Shown here: piece by piece, positions 1-6,648 of the stretch
How positions within the stretch are numbered: the first letter of the stretch is position 1
Layout of the letters: each line of letters opens with the position of its first letter
Assembly: GCA_028713875.1 (NCBI GenBank)
Contig: JAQTNM010000018.1
Location: forward strand, 1-14,027
Length of the DNA: 14,027 nt
Reading direction: 5' to 3'
Source: Candidatus Omnitrophota bacterium
GTDB lineage: Bacteria > Omnitrophota > Gorgyraeia > Gygaellales > Profunditerraquicolaceae
Made by a program: the position numbers and the translations under genes
The notes under the pieces: model-generated
What the model saw: only the letters and a program-made list of their open reading frames with translations
Databases searched by the model: none
What the model was told of the DNA's origin: nothing

Positions 1-1344
1 GCCGGCAATGGAGAGGGCTTGCTCTATCGCTCTCTTGCGGTCGAGAATAACGCGATAGTTATCTTTAGAGATGCCCCTTCTGATAGCGCTGACTATTTTC
101 CCGGGGCTCTCAGAGCGGGGATTATCATTTGTGATAATGGCGTAATCCGCCAGTGTCGTGACCACCCTGCCCATCCTGGGCCTTTTAGTCTTATCGCGCT
201 CTCCGCCGCAGCCAAAGACAACGATGATTCTGCCGATCGAGATCTGTCTCAAGAAAGTTATCACATTCTTCAAGGCATCTTCCGTGTGCGCGTAATCCAC
301 AAATACGGAAAATCCCTGCGAACAAGCTATCTTTTCCAGCCTTCCCGGGACGAAACAGAACTTTTCAACGGCAGACTTTATAACCTGCTGTTTTATCCCC
401 TCTTTCAGCGCCCAGGAAACAGAGGCCAGGACATTATAAACATTGTGGCATCCGATGAGTCCGGTTCTAACCGCCAGATTCCCCCTTTTGGTCTTAACCG
501 TAAACTCTGCCTGCGAAACACCCAATTTAATATCCGCGGCAATAATATCGGCGCCCTTGCCTATGCCATAAGTTATTATCCCGGCTTTGGTCAACTTTTT
601 AAGCCTGCGGCCGTAAGTATCGTCATTATTCAGCACACAAAAAGAATCCCTTTTGAGGCCTCTAAAAAGCTTGGCTTTGGCCCGGAAATAATTTTCTAAA
701 GTCAGGTGGTAATCAAGATGGTCCTGGGTCAGGTTCGTAAATACGGCGGAGTGGAAACTTATGCCGGCGATACGCTCCTGTTCCAGGGCATGCGAAGAAA
801 CTTCCATGACCGCGTATTTAACTTTTTCTTTGCGCATCCGGGCTAACATTGGCTGTAATTCCAGCGGTCCGGGAGTGGTGTTACGGGCGGCAAAGACCCT
901 GTTTTTAAAACGGTAGTTTATTGTGCCTATTACTCCGGGATTAAAATGCGCTTCCTTCAGGATCGCTTCAATAAGATAAGATATCGTGGTCTTGCCATTA
1001 GTCCCGGTAATCCCCACGACCTTAAGTTTTTCTGACGGCCGGCCGTAAAATGAAGCCGCTAATTCCGCAAGGGCCTTACGCGTATCAGCAACCTCGATAA
1101 AAGAAATGCCTTTGCTGCTTTTCGCGAGCGGATAACGCCCCTGGGTGACTATTACCCGGGCTCCTTTATTTATGGCTTCTTTTATGAAACGATGGCCGTC
1201 CTCCTTATTGCCCTTTATGGCGACAAATATAAAATCGCCAGCGACACGGCGCGAATCACAGTTTATCCCTTTTACGCGCAAATCCCCTATATCAGCGCGG
1301 CTCCTATAATGTCCTAATGTTTTAATCAGTCGTCTTAAGCGCAT
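1..1344 (-). CDS. murE: UDP-MurNAc-tripeptide synthetase MurE (3' end cut by window)
   Basis: Cytoplasmic Mur ligase that adds the third residue of the peptidoglycan stem peptide to UDP-MurNAc-L-Ala-D-Glu using ATP. I read 448 codons from the ATG at 1342-1344 to the window edge, against about 490 for the family, so roughly the last 40-50 residues, including the usual KGHE region, lie outside. The N-terminal domain has the DSR and FVAIKG signatures. The ATP-binding loop GITGTNGKTT has its Lys at residue 118. DNPR at residues 407-410 is the motif associated with meso-diaminopimelate specificity and sits where it does in E. coli MurE. The start overlaps the end of the upstream transpeptidase gene by 23 bp. 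A GAGG lies about 12 bases upstream of the ATG, rather far for a ribosome binding site. Last gene visible of the dcw run; identification is secure. Confidence 0.95.
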   Translation of the reverse strand, partial: MRLRRLIKTLGHYRSRADIGDLRVKGINCDSRRVAGDFIFVAIKGNKEDGHRFIKEAINKGARVIVTQGRYPLAKSSKGISFIEVADTRKALAELAASFYGRPSEKLKVVGITGTNGKTTISYLIEAILKEAHFNPGVIGTINYRFKNRVFAARNTTPGPLELQPMLARMRKEKVKYAVMEVSSHALEQERIAGISFHSAVFTNLTQDHLDYHLTLENYFRAKAKLFRGLKRDSFCVLNNDDTYGRRLKKLTKAGIITYGIGKGADIIAADIKLGVSQAEFTVKTKRGNLAVRTGLIGCHNVYNVLASVSWALKEGIKQQVIKSAVEKFCFVPGRLEKIACSQGFSVFVDYAHTEDALKNVITFLRQISIGRIIVVFGCGGERDKTKRPRMGRVVTTLADYAIITNDNPRSESPGKIVSAIRRGISKDNYRVILDRKRAIEQALSIAG

Positions 1345-3046
1345 TTAAGGCAACGGCCTCGTTTATGGGTTGTTTGCTTTTCAGGTATTTCAAGGCATCT
1401 GCCGCCACATTCTTAAAAACCGGGGCTGCCACCACACCGCCGAAATAATAAGGGCGCGGCTCATCCACTACTACCGCTATGGCAATAACCGGATCCTCGG
1501 CAGGAGCAAAGCCGATAAAAGACGCCGTAAATTTGGAATGAGAATAAGTGCCGTTAGGCTCAAGCTTTTGCCCCGTACCGGTTTTACCCGCAACATCTAC
1601 GCCGTCAATTTTAGCCAATTTGCCCGTACCGTCATTAACTACCCCGGTTAAAATCTTGCCTACCCTCTTGGCGGTCTGTAACGATATGACCTTGCGTATC
1701 ATTTTAGGCTTGAATTCTTTTATCGGCTCGGCGTACTGGTCCCTTATCTCCCTGACAATGTAAGGCTTCATCAATTGCCCGCCGTTGGCAATGACCGATA
1801 TCGCGCAGGTAAGCTGCAGTGCGGTAACGCCTATCTCCTGCCCCATGGGGAGGGTAGCGATGGATATCCTGGACCAGAAACGCGGCTCCCTGGCTACTCC
1901 GGAGATTTCACCCGGAAGGTCCACTCCTAATTTTGAGGAAAACCCGAACAACCTTATATATTTATACAGCAGGTTGTTTCCTAAGAGCTGGGCTACCTTG
2001 GATGTGCCGATGTTGCTGGATTGTTCGATAACCTCCCTGAAAGTAAGCCAGGCATGCGGCCGATGGTCGTGCAATACATGCGTGGCAATCTTGTAAGAGC
2101 CGTTTTCGCAAAAGAACCTGTCTTCTTCCGATACCTTGTTTTCCTCAAGCGCCGCTGATGCCGTAACAATCTTGAATACGGAACCCGGCTCAAACATATC
2201 GCAGATTGCGCGGTCACGCCTCAGGTCTTTAGGGACGCTAGCGTATTCATTCAAATCATAGGTCGGCCTGTTTGCCAAAGCCAGGATCGCTCCGGTATGG
2301 GGGTCCATGACCACTATGCTGGCCCCCTTTGCATGATATGTATTGAACGCCTTATCCAGTTCTCTTTCCGCTATATACTGGATCACCTCGTCTATGGTCA
2401 AGACTACATCGTATCCGTTTTTGGGAGAGACCATCTTCTCCGATATATCTATCTTTTTCTGGCGCGCATCGCGCAACATCATTGCCCAGCCCGGCTGCCC
2501 CTTGAGGTATTTGTCGTAATACAGTTCGGTTCCTTCCAGGCCGGCATTGTCCAGACCGGCAAAACCTATTACGTGGCTGGCAAGATAACCGTTAGGGTAA
2601 CAACGCTTGCTCTCCCGTATAAAACCGATGCCCTTGATTTTGAGCTTTTTTATCTCCTGGGCCTGCTCGGGAGTTATTTTTCTGGCCAGCCACACAAATG
2701 ATTTTTTACGGGATAGCCTGTCTTCTAAAAATGATTCATCCAGGTTTAATATGACACTAAGCTGCATTATGATTATTTTTCTGTCTTTATCGGGTATTTC
2801 CGGAGGCGACGCATAGAGCGAATCCACCGAAGTATTTACCGCCTGGGGCCGCAAGCTTGAATCGTAGATCGCCCCGCGCCTGGGCTCTAACTCCACGAAC
2901 AAACTGTGCTGTTTACGGGCTTTATCCGCGAGGTATCCGGAACGCAGGAATTGGATGATGAAAAGGCGGGCGATGCAGACTATTAAAAAAACTACGAAGA
3001 GAAAAAACACACCGTCAAAACGACGGCGATAATTATTTATATGCAC
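1322..3046 (-). CDS. ftsI: FtsI/PBP2x-like class B penicillin-binding protein (transpeptidase)
   Basis: Septal D,D-transpeptidase that cross-links peptidoglycan during division, anchored in the inner membrane with its bulk outside. In the 574 residues I see one N-terminal membrane segment (about residues 12-34), a dimerisation/pedestal region opening with EPRRGAIYD (about 54-62), and a transpeptidase domain. The three active-site motifs are present: SVFK with nucleophile Ser289, SSN at 343-345, and KTG at 488-490. No PASTA repeats follow the catalytic domain. The start is GTG at 3044-3046, because an in-frame TAA lies directly upstream and there is no early ATG; no clear ribosome binding site precedes it. 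It sits between the FtsL-like gene and murE, the normal dcw place for ftsI (spoVD in sporulating bacteria has similar architecture). Family is certain; division rather than another class B role is inferred from position. Confidence 0.93.
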   Translation of the reverse strand: MHINNYRRRFDGVFFLFVVFLIVCIARLFIIQFLRSGYLADKARKQHSLFVELEPRRGAIYDSSLRPQAVNTSVDSLYASPPEIPDKDRKIIIMQLSVILNLDESFLEDRLSRKKSFVWLARKITPEQAQEIKKLKIKGIGFIRESKRCYPNGYLASHVIGFAGLDNAGLEGTELYYDKYLKGQPGWAMMLRDARQKKIDISEKMVSPKNGYDVVLTIDEVIQYIAERELDKAFNTYHAKGASIVVMDPHTGAILALANRPTYDLNEYASVPKDLRRDRAICDMFEPGSVFKIVTASAALEENKVSEEDRFFCENGSYKIATHVLHDHRPHAWLTFREVIEQSSNIGTSKVAQLLGNNLLYKYIRLFGFSSKLGVDLPGEISGVAREPRFWSRISIATLPMGQEIGVTALQLTCAISVIANGGQLMKPYIVREIRDQYAEPIKEFKPKMIRKVISLQTAKRVGKILTGVVNDGTGKLAKIDGVDVAGKTGTGQKLEPNGTYSHSKFTASFIGFAPAEDPVIAIAVVVDEPRPYYFGGVVAAPVFKNVAADALKYLKSKQPINEAVALNALKTTD

Positions 3047-3051
3047 TTATG

Positions 3052-3065
3052 ATATAAATTTATAT
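3052..3065. repeat. 14-bp AT palindrome upstream of ftsI
   Basis: A perfect palindrome, ATATAAATTTATAT, lies in the 57-bp gap between the FtsL-like gene and the GTG start of the transpeptidase, which is otherwise the largest gap in the mraZ-murE run. It could be a weak A/T hairpin or part of an internal promoter, but the distance to the GTG would leave almost no leader. Function unassigned. Confidence 0.3.
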
Positions 3066-3103
3066 AGATTCAGAAACCGACGGTTAAGTAGGATTGCCGC
3101 AGC

Positions 3104-3472
3104 CTAACGGTTGATTGTCTTTGCCTGGGCTTCGCGTTTCACACCGAAGATGCGCGCGAATATGCTTTCTTTCTTATTGAGCTGGCCGCCTGATTTAAGG
3201 CCGCCGCCCGGGTACATAACCTTGACCAGCCGATACGTATCAGGCATCTGGAAATCCGCGGACCTTGAAATCTTGGCGCTAAGATGTATTAAAGAAGCGT
3301 TTTTTTGCACATTGTATCTTAATAAAGCGTTCCTATCAAGCAATTCCTGGAATTTCCCCTGCCTCTTATCGATGAGATACCCGAGGCGGAAGATCTCCGA
3401 TTGCTGGTATACATACAGGAATATAAAAACGGTTATAGCCGACACCGACATCAAGAACCTCGATACTTTCAT
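3104..3472 (-). CDS. ftsL: FtsL-like cell division membrane protein
   Basis: Small bitopic protein of 122 residues. It has a short cytoplasmic N-terminus, one hydrophobic segment at about residues 6-23, then a charged helical stretch (about 25-75) that looks like a short coiled coil, and a basic C-terminal tail. This is the architecture of FtsL/DivIC-type proteins, which with FtsB and FtsQ link the early divisome to FtsW/FtsI. Sequence conservation in the family is low, so the call rests on topology, length and its place between rsmH and ftsI. Its ATG overlaps the rsmH stop as ATGA (3469-3472), suggesting translational coupling, and GGAAAGG lies 8 bases before the ATG as a plausible ribosome binding site. 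Confidence 0.75.
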   Translation of the reverse strand: MKVSRFLMSVSAITVFIFLYVYQQSEIFRLGYLIDKRQGKFQELLDRNALLRYNVQKNASLIHLSAKISRSADFQMPDTYRLVKVMYPGGGLKSGGQLNKKESIFARIFGVKREAQAKTINR

Positions 3473-4398
3473 CTCGCGAGCCTTTCCGCTACTCTAAGCT
3501 TTGCGCTGCGGCTAGAAGGGTTATCCCTGACCTCATCCTGCCCAGGCACCAAGGGCTTGGGCGTGATTATATTCAACATGCCTCTTGCCGCCAGCTGACG
3601 GAAATTTAGTTTGACGATGCGGTCTTCCAGCGAATGAAAAGAAATTACGCAGATCCTCCCCGAAGGGTTAAGGAGAGGGATTGTTTTTTTAAGCGCTGTT
3701 TCCAGTATCTCCAATTCGCGGTTGACGGCGATGCGCACTGCCTGAAAAGTCCGGGTTGCCGGGTGTATCCGGTAATGCCGGTACTTATAAGGTATTGCGC
3801 TGACAACTATATCGGATAATTCCCTGGTGGTTGCAATGGGGTGCTTCTGCCTCTCTTGCACCAGAAACCTGGCGATGCGGTTATGCCATCTTTCCTGGCC
3901 GAAGTTCCAAAGCATGGCGGAGATCTCCTCTTCGTTGAGATTATTCACCAGATCATAAGCGCAAATATAGCTGTTCCTGTCTAAACGCATGTCCAGCGGT
4001 CCTTCGTTCTGAAAACTGAAGCCGCGCTGGGGGTTATCTAACTGGAAAGACGATAAACCCAGGTCAAAGACTATGCCGTCAATTTTTGTGACCTTTAAGC
4101 TGCCCAGCACCGTGTCAATATCCACGAAATTGCTGTGTACAAATTCACAGGAACTGCCGAAGTCTTTCAGATTCTCCCTGGCCAGCTCCAGAGATTCCTG
4201 GTCCCGGTCAATGCAAATAAGCCTGCCTGCGGGCATAATGTTTTTTAATATACACAGCGCATGCCCGCCTAAACCCGCGGTGGCATCCACTATGGTCTTG
4301 CCCGGCTTTAAATCCAGGTAATCTATGACTTCTCTAAGCATCACCGGATTATGCAGCCCGGATGGCATCTTACACAATTCCATGGTTTCTTCAAACAT
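3469..4398 (-). CDS. rsmH: 16S rRNA (cytosine(1402)-N(4))-methyltransferase RsmH
   Basis: SAM-dependent methyltransferase (MraW family) that modifies C1402 in the decoding centre of 16S rRNA. At 309 residues it has the normal family length. Visible motifs: HNPVML near the N-terminus (16-21), the SAM-binding DATAGLGGH (38-46), FDLGLSS (111-117), GFSF with PLDMR (126-138), HPATRTFQAVRI (212-223) and ISFHSLEDRIVK (252-263). The chosen ATG at 4396-4398 overlaps the mraZ stop by 8 bp. A second ATG at 4381-4383, five codons later and preceded by GAAGAA, is an alternative start. Its place directly after mraZ is standard for the dcw cluster. Function is secure; the exact start is less so. Confidence 0.95.
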   Translation of the reverse strand: MFEETMELCKMPSGLHNPVMLREVIDYLDLKPGKTIVDATAGLGGHALCILKNIMPAGRLICIDRDQESLELARENLKDFGSSCEFVHSNFVDIDTVLGSLKVTKIDGIVFDLGLSSFQLDNPQRGFSFQNEGPLDMRLDRNSYICAYDLVNNLNEEEISAMLWNFGQERWHNRIARFLVQERQKHPIATTRELSDIVVSAIPYKYRHYRIHPATRTFQAVRIAVNRELEILETALKKTIPLLNPSGRICVISFHSLEDRIVKLNFRQLAARGMLNIITPKPLVPGQDEVRDNPSSRSAKLRVAERLAR

Positions 4399-4828
4399 CC
4401 ATTAATTTCTCGGCAATGTCTTCGAAAGACTGCCGGGAGTTCCCGTAAAATTCCTGCCAGACCTGCCTTGACCAGATCTCGATGCGGTTGGATATGCCTA
4501 CGATGGTAACGTCTCTTTTGATATCCGCAAAATCCTTGAGATACTGGGGGACCAGGATTCTGCCCTGCTTATCGGGGATGATCTCCACTGCTCCGGAAAA
4601 ATATATCCTGTTGAAAGTGCGGGACTGCTGCTTGGTAAACGGCATGGATTTGAATTTGTTCTCCTGCTGTTTCCACTCTTCTTCGGAGAACATAAAAAGG
4701 CACTTATCCAGCCCGCGGGTAACGTAGAATCTTTCTATGAAATTGGCTTTAGAGACTTCGCGGAATTTGGCAGGCAATATAAGGCGACCTTTACGGTCTA
4801 TGGAATGTAAATATTCGCCGTAAAACAT
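4391..4828 (-). CDS. mraZ: Transcriptional regulator MraZ
   Basis: First gene of the dcw cluster; a ring-forming DNA-binding protein of 145 residues, the usual length. It carries the two tandem SpoVT/AbrB-like half-motifs of the family: DRKGRLILPAKFR at residues 11-23 and DKQGRILVPQYL at 86-97. In other bacteria MraZ binds short tandem repeats upstream of its own gene and regulates mraZ and the downstream dcw genes. Three such repeats occur 13-42 bp before this start (4841-4870), which supports autoregulation here. GGGG at 4837-4840, 8 bases before the ATG, is the likely ribosome binding site. The end overlaps rsmH by 8 bp. Confidence 0.95.
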   Translation of the reverse strand: MFYGEYLHSIDRKGRLILPAKFREVSKANFIERFYVTRGLDKCLFMFSEEEWKQQENKFKSMPFTKQQSRTFNRIYFSGAVEIIPDKQGRILVPQYLKDFADIKRDVTIVGISNRIEIWSRQVWQEFYGNSRQSFEDIAEKLMDV

Positions 4829-4840
4829 GGCTTCAACCCC

Positions 4841-4870
4841 TACTCTACTTTACTCCACTTTACTCCACTT
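4841..4870 (-). promoter_or_regulatory. MraZ operator: three tandem 10-bp repeats
   Basis: Read on the minus strand, three head-to-tail 10-mers occur without spacing: AAGTGGAGTA, AAGTGGAGTA and AAGTAGAGTA. The GTGG core and the roughly one-helical-turn period match the known type of MraZ box (repeated GTGG/TGGG-type sites ahead of mraZ). They lie between the predicted -10 and the mraZ start, so MraZ bound here would cover the first transcribed bases, which fits repression. The assignment combines visible repeats with established knowledge of MraZ; binding is not shown. Confidence 0.82.
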
Positions 4871-4879
4871 GTAAGCACG

Positions 4880-4908
4880 AGTATAGATAAAATTCTCTCT
4901 TTTGTCAA
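4880..4908 (-). promoter_or_regulatory. Sigma-70-type promoter of the mraZ/dcw genes
   Basis: On the minus strand, TTGACA (4903-4908) is followed after exactly 17 bases by TATACT (4880-4885): a perfect -35, five of six bases at -10 and ideal spacing. Transcription would begin near 4873, leaving about 45 bases of leader that contain the MraZ repeats. This is the only strong promoter I found in the window. A second TTGACA at 4967-4972 has no properly spaced -10. Confidence 0.8.
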
Positions 4909-4988
4909 GATAAAAATTTACCTAACTTAATTAAATACAATAAGTAGTGTATAAATGGGGCCGTTATGTCAATATATTGTGGTAAATA

Positions 4989-5915
4989 TTAGTGGCGGGA
5001 AAGTATCTTGCGGCTTACTTTTACGTCTTTTTTGATCTGGGCGGCCAGGGGGCCAGGCGAAGCGAATCTTCTTTCCTTTCTTATCTTTTTCAGGAACTGT
5101 ATTTCAAGCTCCTTTCCGTATATGGGTTTATTAAAATTGAAGATGTGGACTTCAACGTGTTTTAAATTTTTCCTGCTTGTATGCGAATTCTTCATTAAAA
5201 ATTCAGGCTGCCTGCCGATGTAACAGACGCCGTTTAATTTATCTTTACCTAAAATAACGCGGCACGCATATATGCCTGAAGGCGGAAGCACTTCATGATG
5301 AGGGTCTATATTTGCCGTCGGGAAACCCAGCTTCCTGCCGAAAGATACGCCTCTTACGACCGTGCCGAATACGCTCACCGGGCGGCCGAGCAATCTTTGC
5401 GCCATCCTAAGATTTCCTTTTGAGATCAGCCTGCGGATATATGTGCTGCTGATATTGCGGGTGCCTGCCTTGATTACATTAAAGGCTTTTAACCTGAAGC
5501 CGTATATTCCGGAAAGTTTTTCAAGAAGCTTGAAATCACCTGAGGCGCCCCTGCCGAACCTGAAATTACTGCCTACATATACATAATACGTATTTAATCT
5601 TCTAACCAGGATATTTTTTATAAAATCTTGAGCGCTGACCTTCGCAAATGCCCGGCTGAAATTTATGATTACGCATACATCTATGCCTAATTCCGCGACC
5701 AGGCGCAGCCGGTGCTCTAAAGAATGGAGGCTGCCTTCTCCCTGCGGATGCGGATAGAAAGTCACCGCCATAGCCGTGCCGCCAATATCATTAGCTTTCT
5801 TAACCGCCGCCTTTAATACTACGCGGTGGCCGATATGCACGCCGTCAAAAACCCCCAGCGCCACCACCGGTTTCGCATACCGCTTAACCTGGTTAATACC
5901 ATATATTATTTTCAT
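4989..5915 (-). CDS. ribF: Bifunctional riboflavin kinase/FMN adenylyltransferase RibF
   Basis: Makes FMN and then FAD from riboflavin and ATP in the cytoplasm. The N-terminal FAD synthetase (nucleotidyltransferase) half has GVFDGVHIGH (21-30), a GSNFRFG segment (115-121) and SSTYIRR (156-162). The C-terminal flavokinase half starts near GRPVSVFGTVV (177-187) and has GFPTAN (197-202), the VEVHIFNF segment containing the conserved Glu255, and a closing IRKERRF (278-284). The 308 residues match the family. The ATG at 5913-5915 is the only reasonable start, as a nearby upstream ATG runs into a stop, but no clear ribosome binding site is visible. ribF usually follows truB; here truB is absent and a repeat-flanked AT-rich gene lies upstream. 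mraZ and its own promoter follow 160 bp downstream. Confidence 0.95.
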   Translation of the reverse strand: MKIIYGINQVKRYAKPVVALGVFDGVHIGHRVVLKAAVKKANDIGGTAMAVTFYPHPQGEGSLHSLEHRLRLVAELGIDVCVIINFSRAFAKVSAQDFIKNILVRRLNTYYVYVGSNFRFGRGASGDFKLLEKLSGIYGFRLKAFNVIKAGTRNISSTYIRRLISKGNLRMAQRLLGRPVSVFGTVVRGVSFGRKLGFPTANIDPHHEVLPPSGIYACRVILGKDKLNGVCYIGRQPEFLMKNSHTSRKNLKHVEVHIFNFNKPIYGKELEIQFLKKIRKERRFASPGPLAAQIKKDVKVSRKILSRH

Positions 5916-5931
5916 ATGATTCGCATTATTG

Positions 5932-6111
5932 AATTTTAGGTTTTGCTTCCGGCTGCTGAAAATTTTCGCCGTGCACTACGGTTTACTTCGTCGCTACGGG
6001 TAGGCTGCCCGCACATAGCGTCCTTCGCTCCTCGTAAATCCTTGTGCACTATTCTCTTAAGACTATGTGCCGAAAATTTTCTAATGCAGCCTCCAGCAAG
6101 AACCTAAAATT
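5932..6111. repeat. Palindromic intergenic element A with terminal inverted repeats
   Basis: About 180 bp of non-coding sequence fills most of the gap between the AT-rich hypothetical gene and ribF. Its ends are an 11-bp perfect inverted repeat, AATTTTAGGTT (5932-5942) against AACCTAAAATT (6101-6111). The similarity continues inward imperfectly through GCTGC and GAAAATTTTCG (5958-5968 against 6071-6081). Inside are an 8-bp inverted pair GCACATAG/CTATGTGC (6011-6018, 6063-6070), small hairpins such as AGCG-tcctt-CGCT and CGGG-taggctg-CCCG, and a direct repeat GTGCACTA (5971-5978, 6044-6051). The whole can fold on itself as RNA or DNA. It resembles a REP/MITE-like dispersed element, but no second copy exists in this window to prove it is repeated. 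Confidence 0.65.
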
Positions 6112-6159
6112 AATCAATCCAAGCTGCCCGATATATATAAGCTATTTCAAAAAATCAAA

Positions 6160-6636
6160 TTAATTAATTTTATTATTCTTTATAAAATCTTTCCATGCCT
6201 CAATACAACTTGTTGCCAAAGAAAATGCATCAAAAGTTTTTCCTCCGCATTGAATAGAATATTTAGCACTCAATATCAGCTTTTCTCCACCGAGTTCTAA
6301 GCTATAGTGACGGGACTTAAATTGTGTGTTTTTATCAATCTTTGGCTTATCTAATTCCAGGTGCTTAAGGCCATTGCAAATATCATGACAAATTTTCAGT
6401 GGACTTGAATTATTAATAAAGTCTTTAAGTTTTTTATCTTTTTCTATTATTTTTAAAGTTTTATCATGCAGTATCCAATCTTTCAAATGATAACAGTTAA
6501 TAAAAAAGGCGTGTACTTCATCCTCATAAAATCTTGAATCTCGATTATGTAATATGCCGTGGTTTATATTCTTTATTCTTTCGTACCACCTTATCATTCT
6601 ATCGTATTGCTCAACCCATTTAAGCATTTTATTCAT
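6160..6636 (-). CDS. AT-rich accessory hypothetical protein in the truB slot
   Basis: A 158-residue soluble, probably mostly helical protein with no signal peptide or membrane segment; I cannot assign a function. Notable stretches are FFINCYHLKDW (44-54) and ICHDICNGLKHL (82-93), followed by a likely beta-rich C-terminal third. I have the impression of a widespread family of small accessory proteins with a YHLKDW...ICNGxKHL pattern. CNGLKH is reminiscent of the RN-x3-H region of HEPN domains, but the usual Arg is Cys87 here, so a HEPN assignment is only a guess. Base composition is far more AT-rich than its neighbours (13 G/C in 60 bases at 6421-6480) and its codons are rich in AAA, AAT and ATT, suggesting transfer. 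It is framed by repeat elements on both sides. Start taken as ATG at 6634-6636; no ribosome binding site is evident. Confidence 0.75.
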   Translation of the reverse strand: MNKMLKWVEQYDRMIRWYERIKNINHGILHNRDSRFYEDEVHAFFINCYHLKDWILHDKTLKIIEKDKKLKDFINNSSPLKICHDICNGLKHLELDKPKIDKNTQFKSRHYSLELGGEKLILSAKYSIQCGGKTFDAFSLATSCIEAWKDFIKNNKIN

Positions 6637-6648
6637 GACATATTAGAA

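Noticed and set aside
19..699. Plus-strand open frame of 226 codons at the left edge
   Set aside because: It is antisense to murE, whose ATP-binding and DNPR motifs and expected spacing are clear; the plus-strand product has no recognisable domain.
3047..3103. Internal promoter ahead of ftsI (TTAACC, 17 bp, TATAAA)
   Set aside because: The -35 is weak, and transcription would start only about five bases before the GTG; AT-rich palindromes give such matches by chance.
4946..4972. A second promoter for mraZ using TTGACA at 4967-4972
   Set aside because: The -35 is perfect but the nearest -10-like hexamers (TACACT or TATACA) are only 15 or 13 bases away, while the promoter at 4880-4908 is ideally spaced.
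4909..4988. Terminator for ribF
   Set aside because: Only a 10-bp AT palindrome (CAATATATTG, 4970-4979) and a distant 7-bp inverted match are present; there is no GC stem with a T run.
5932..6111. CRISPR array or riboswitch (FMN type) upstream of ribF
   Set aside because: There are no regularly spaced direct repeats, and I do not see the conserved core of an FMN riboswitch; the symmetry is that of an inverted-repeat element.
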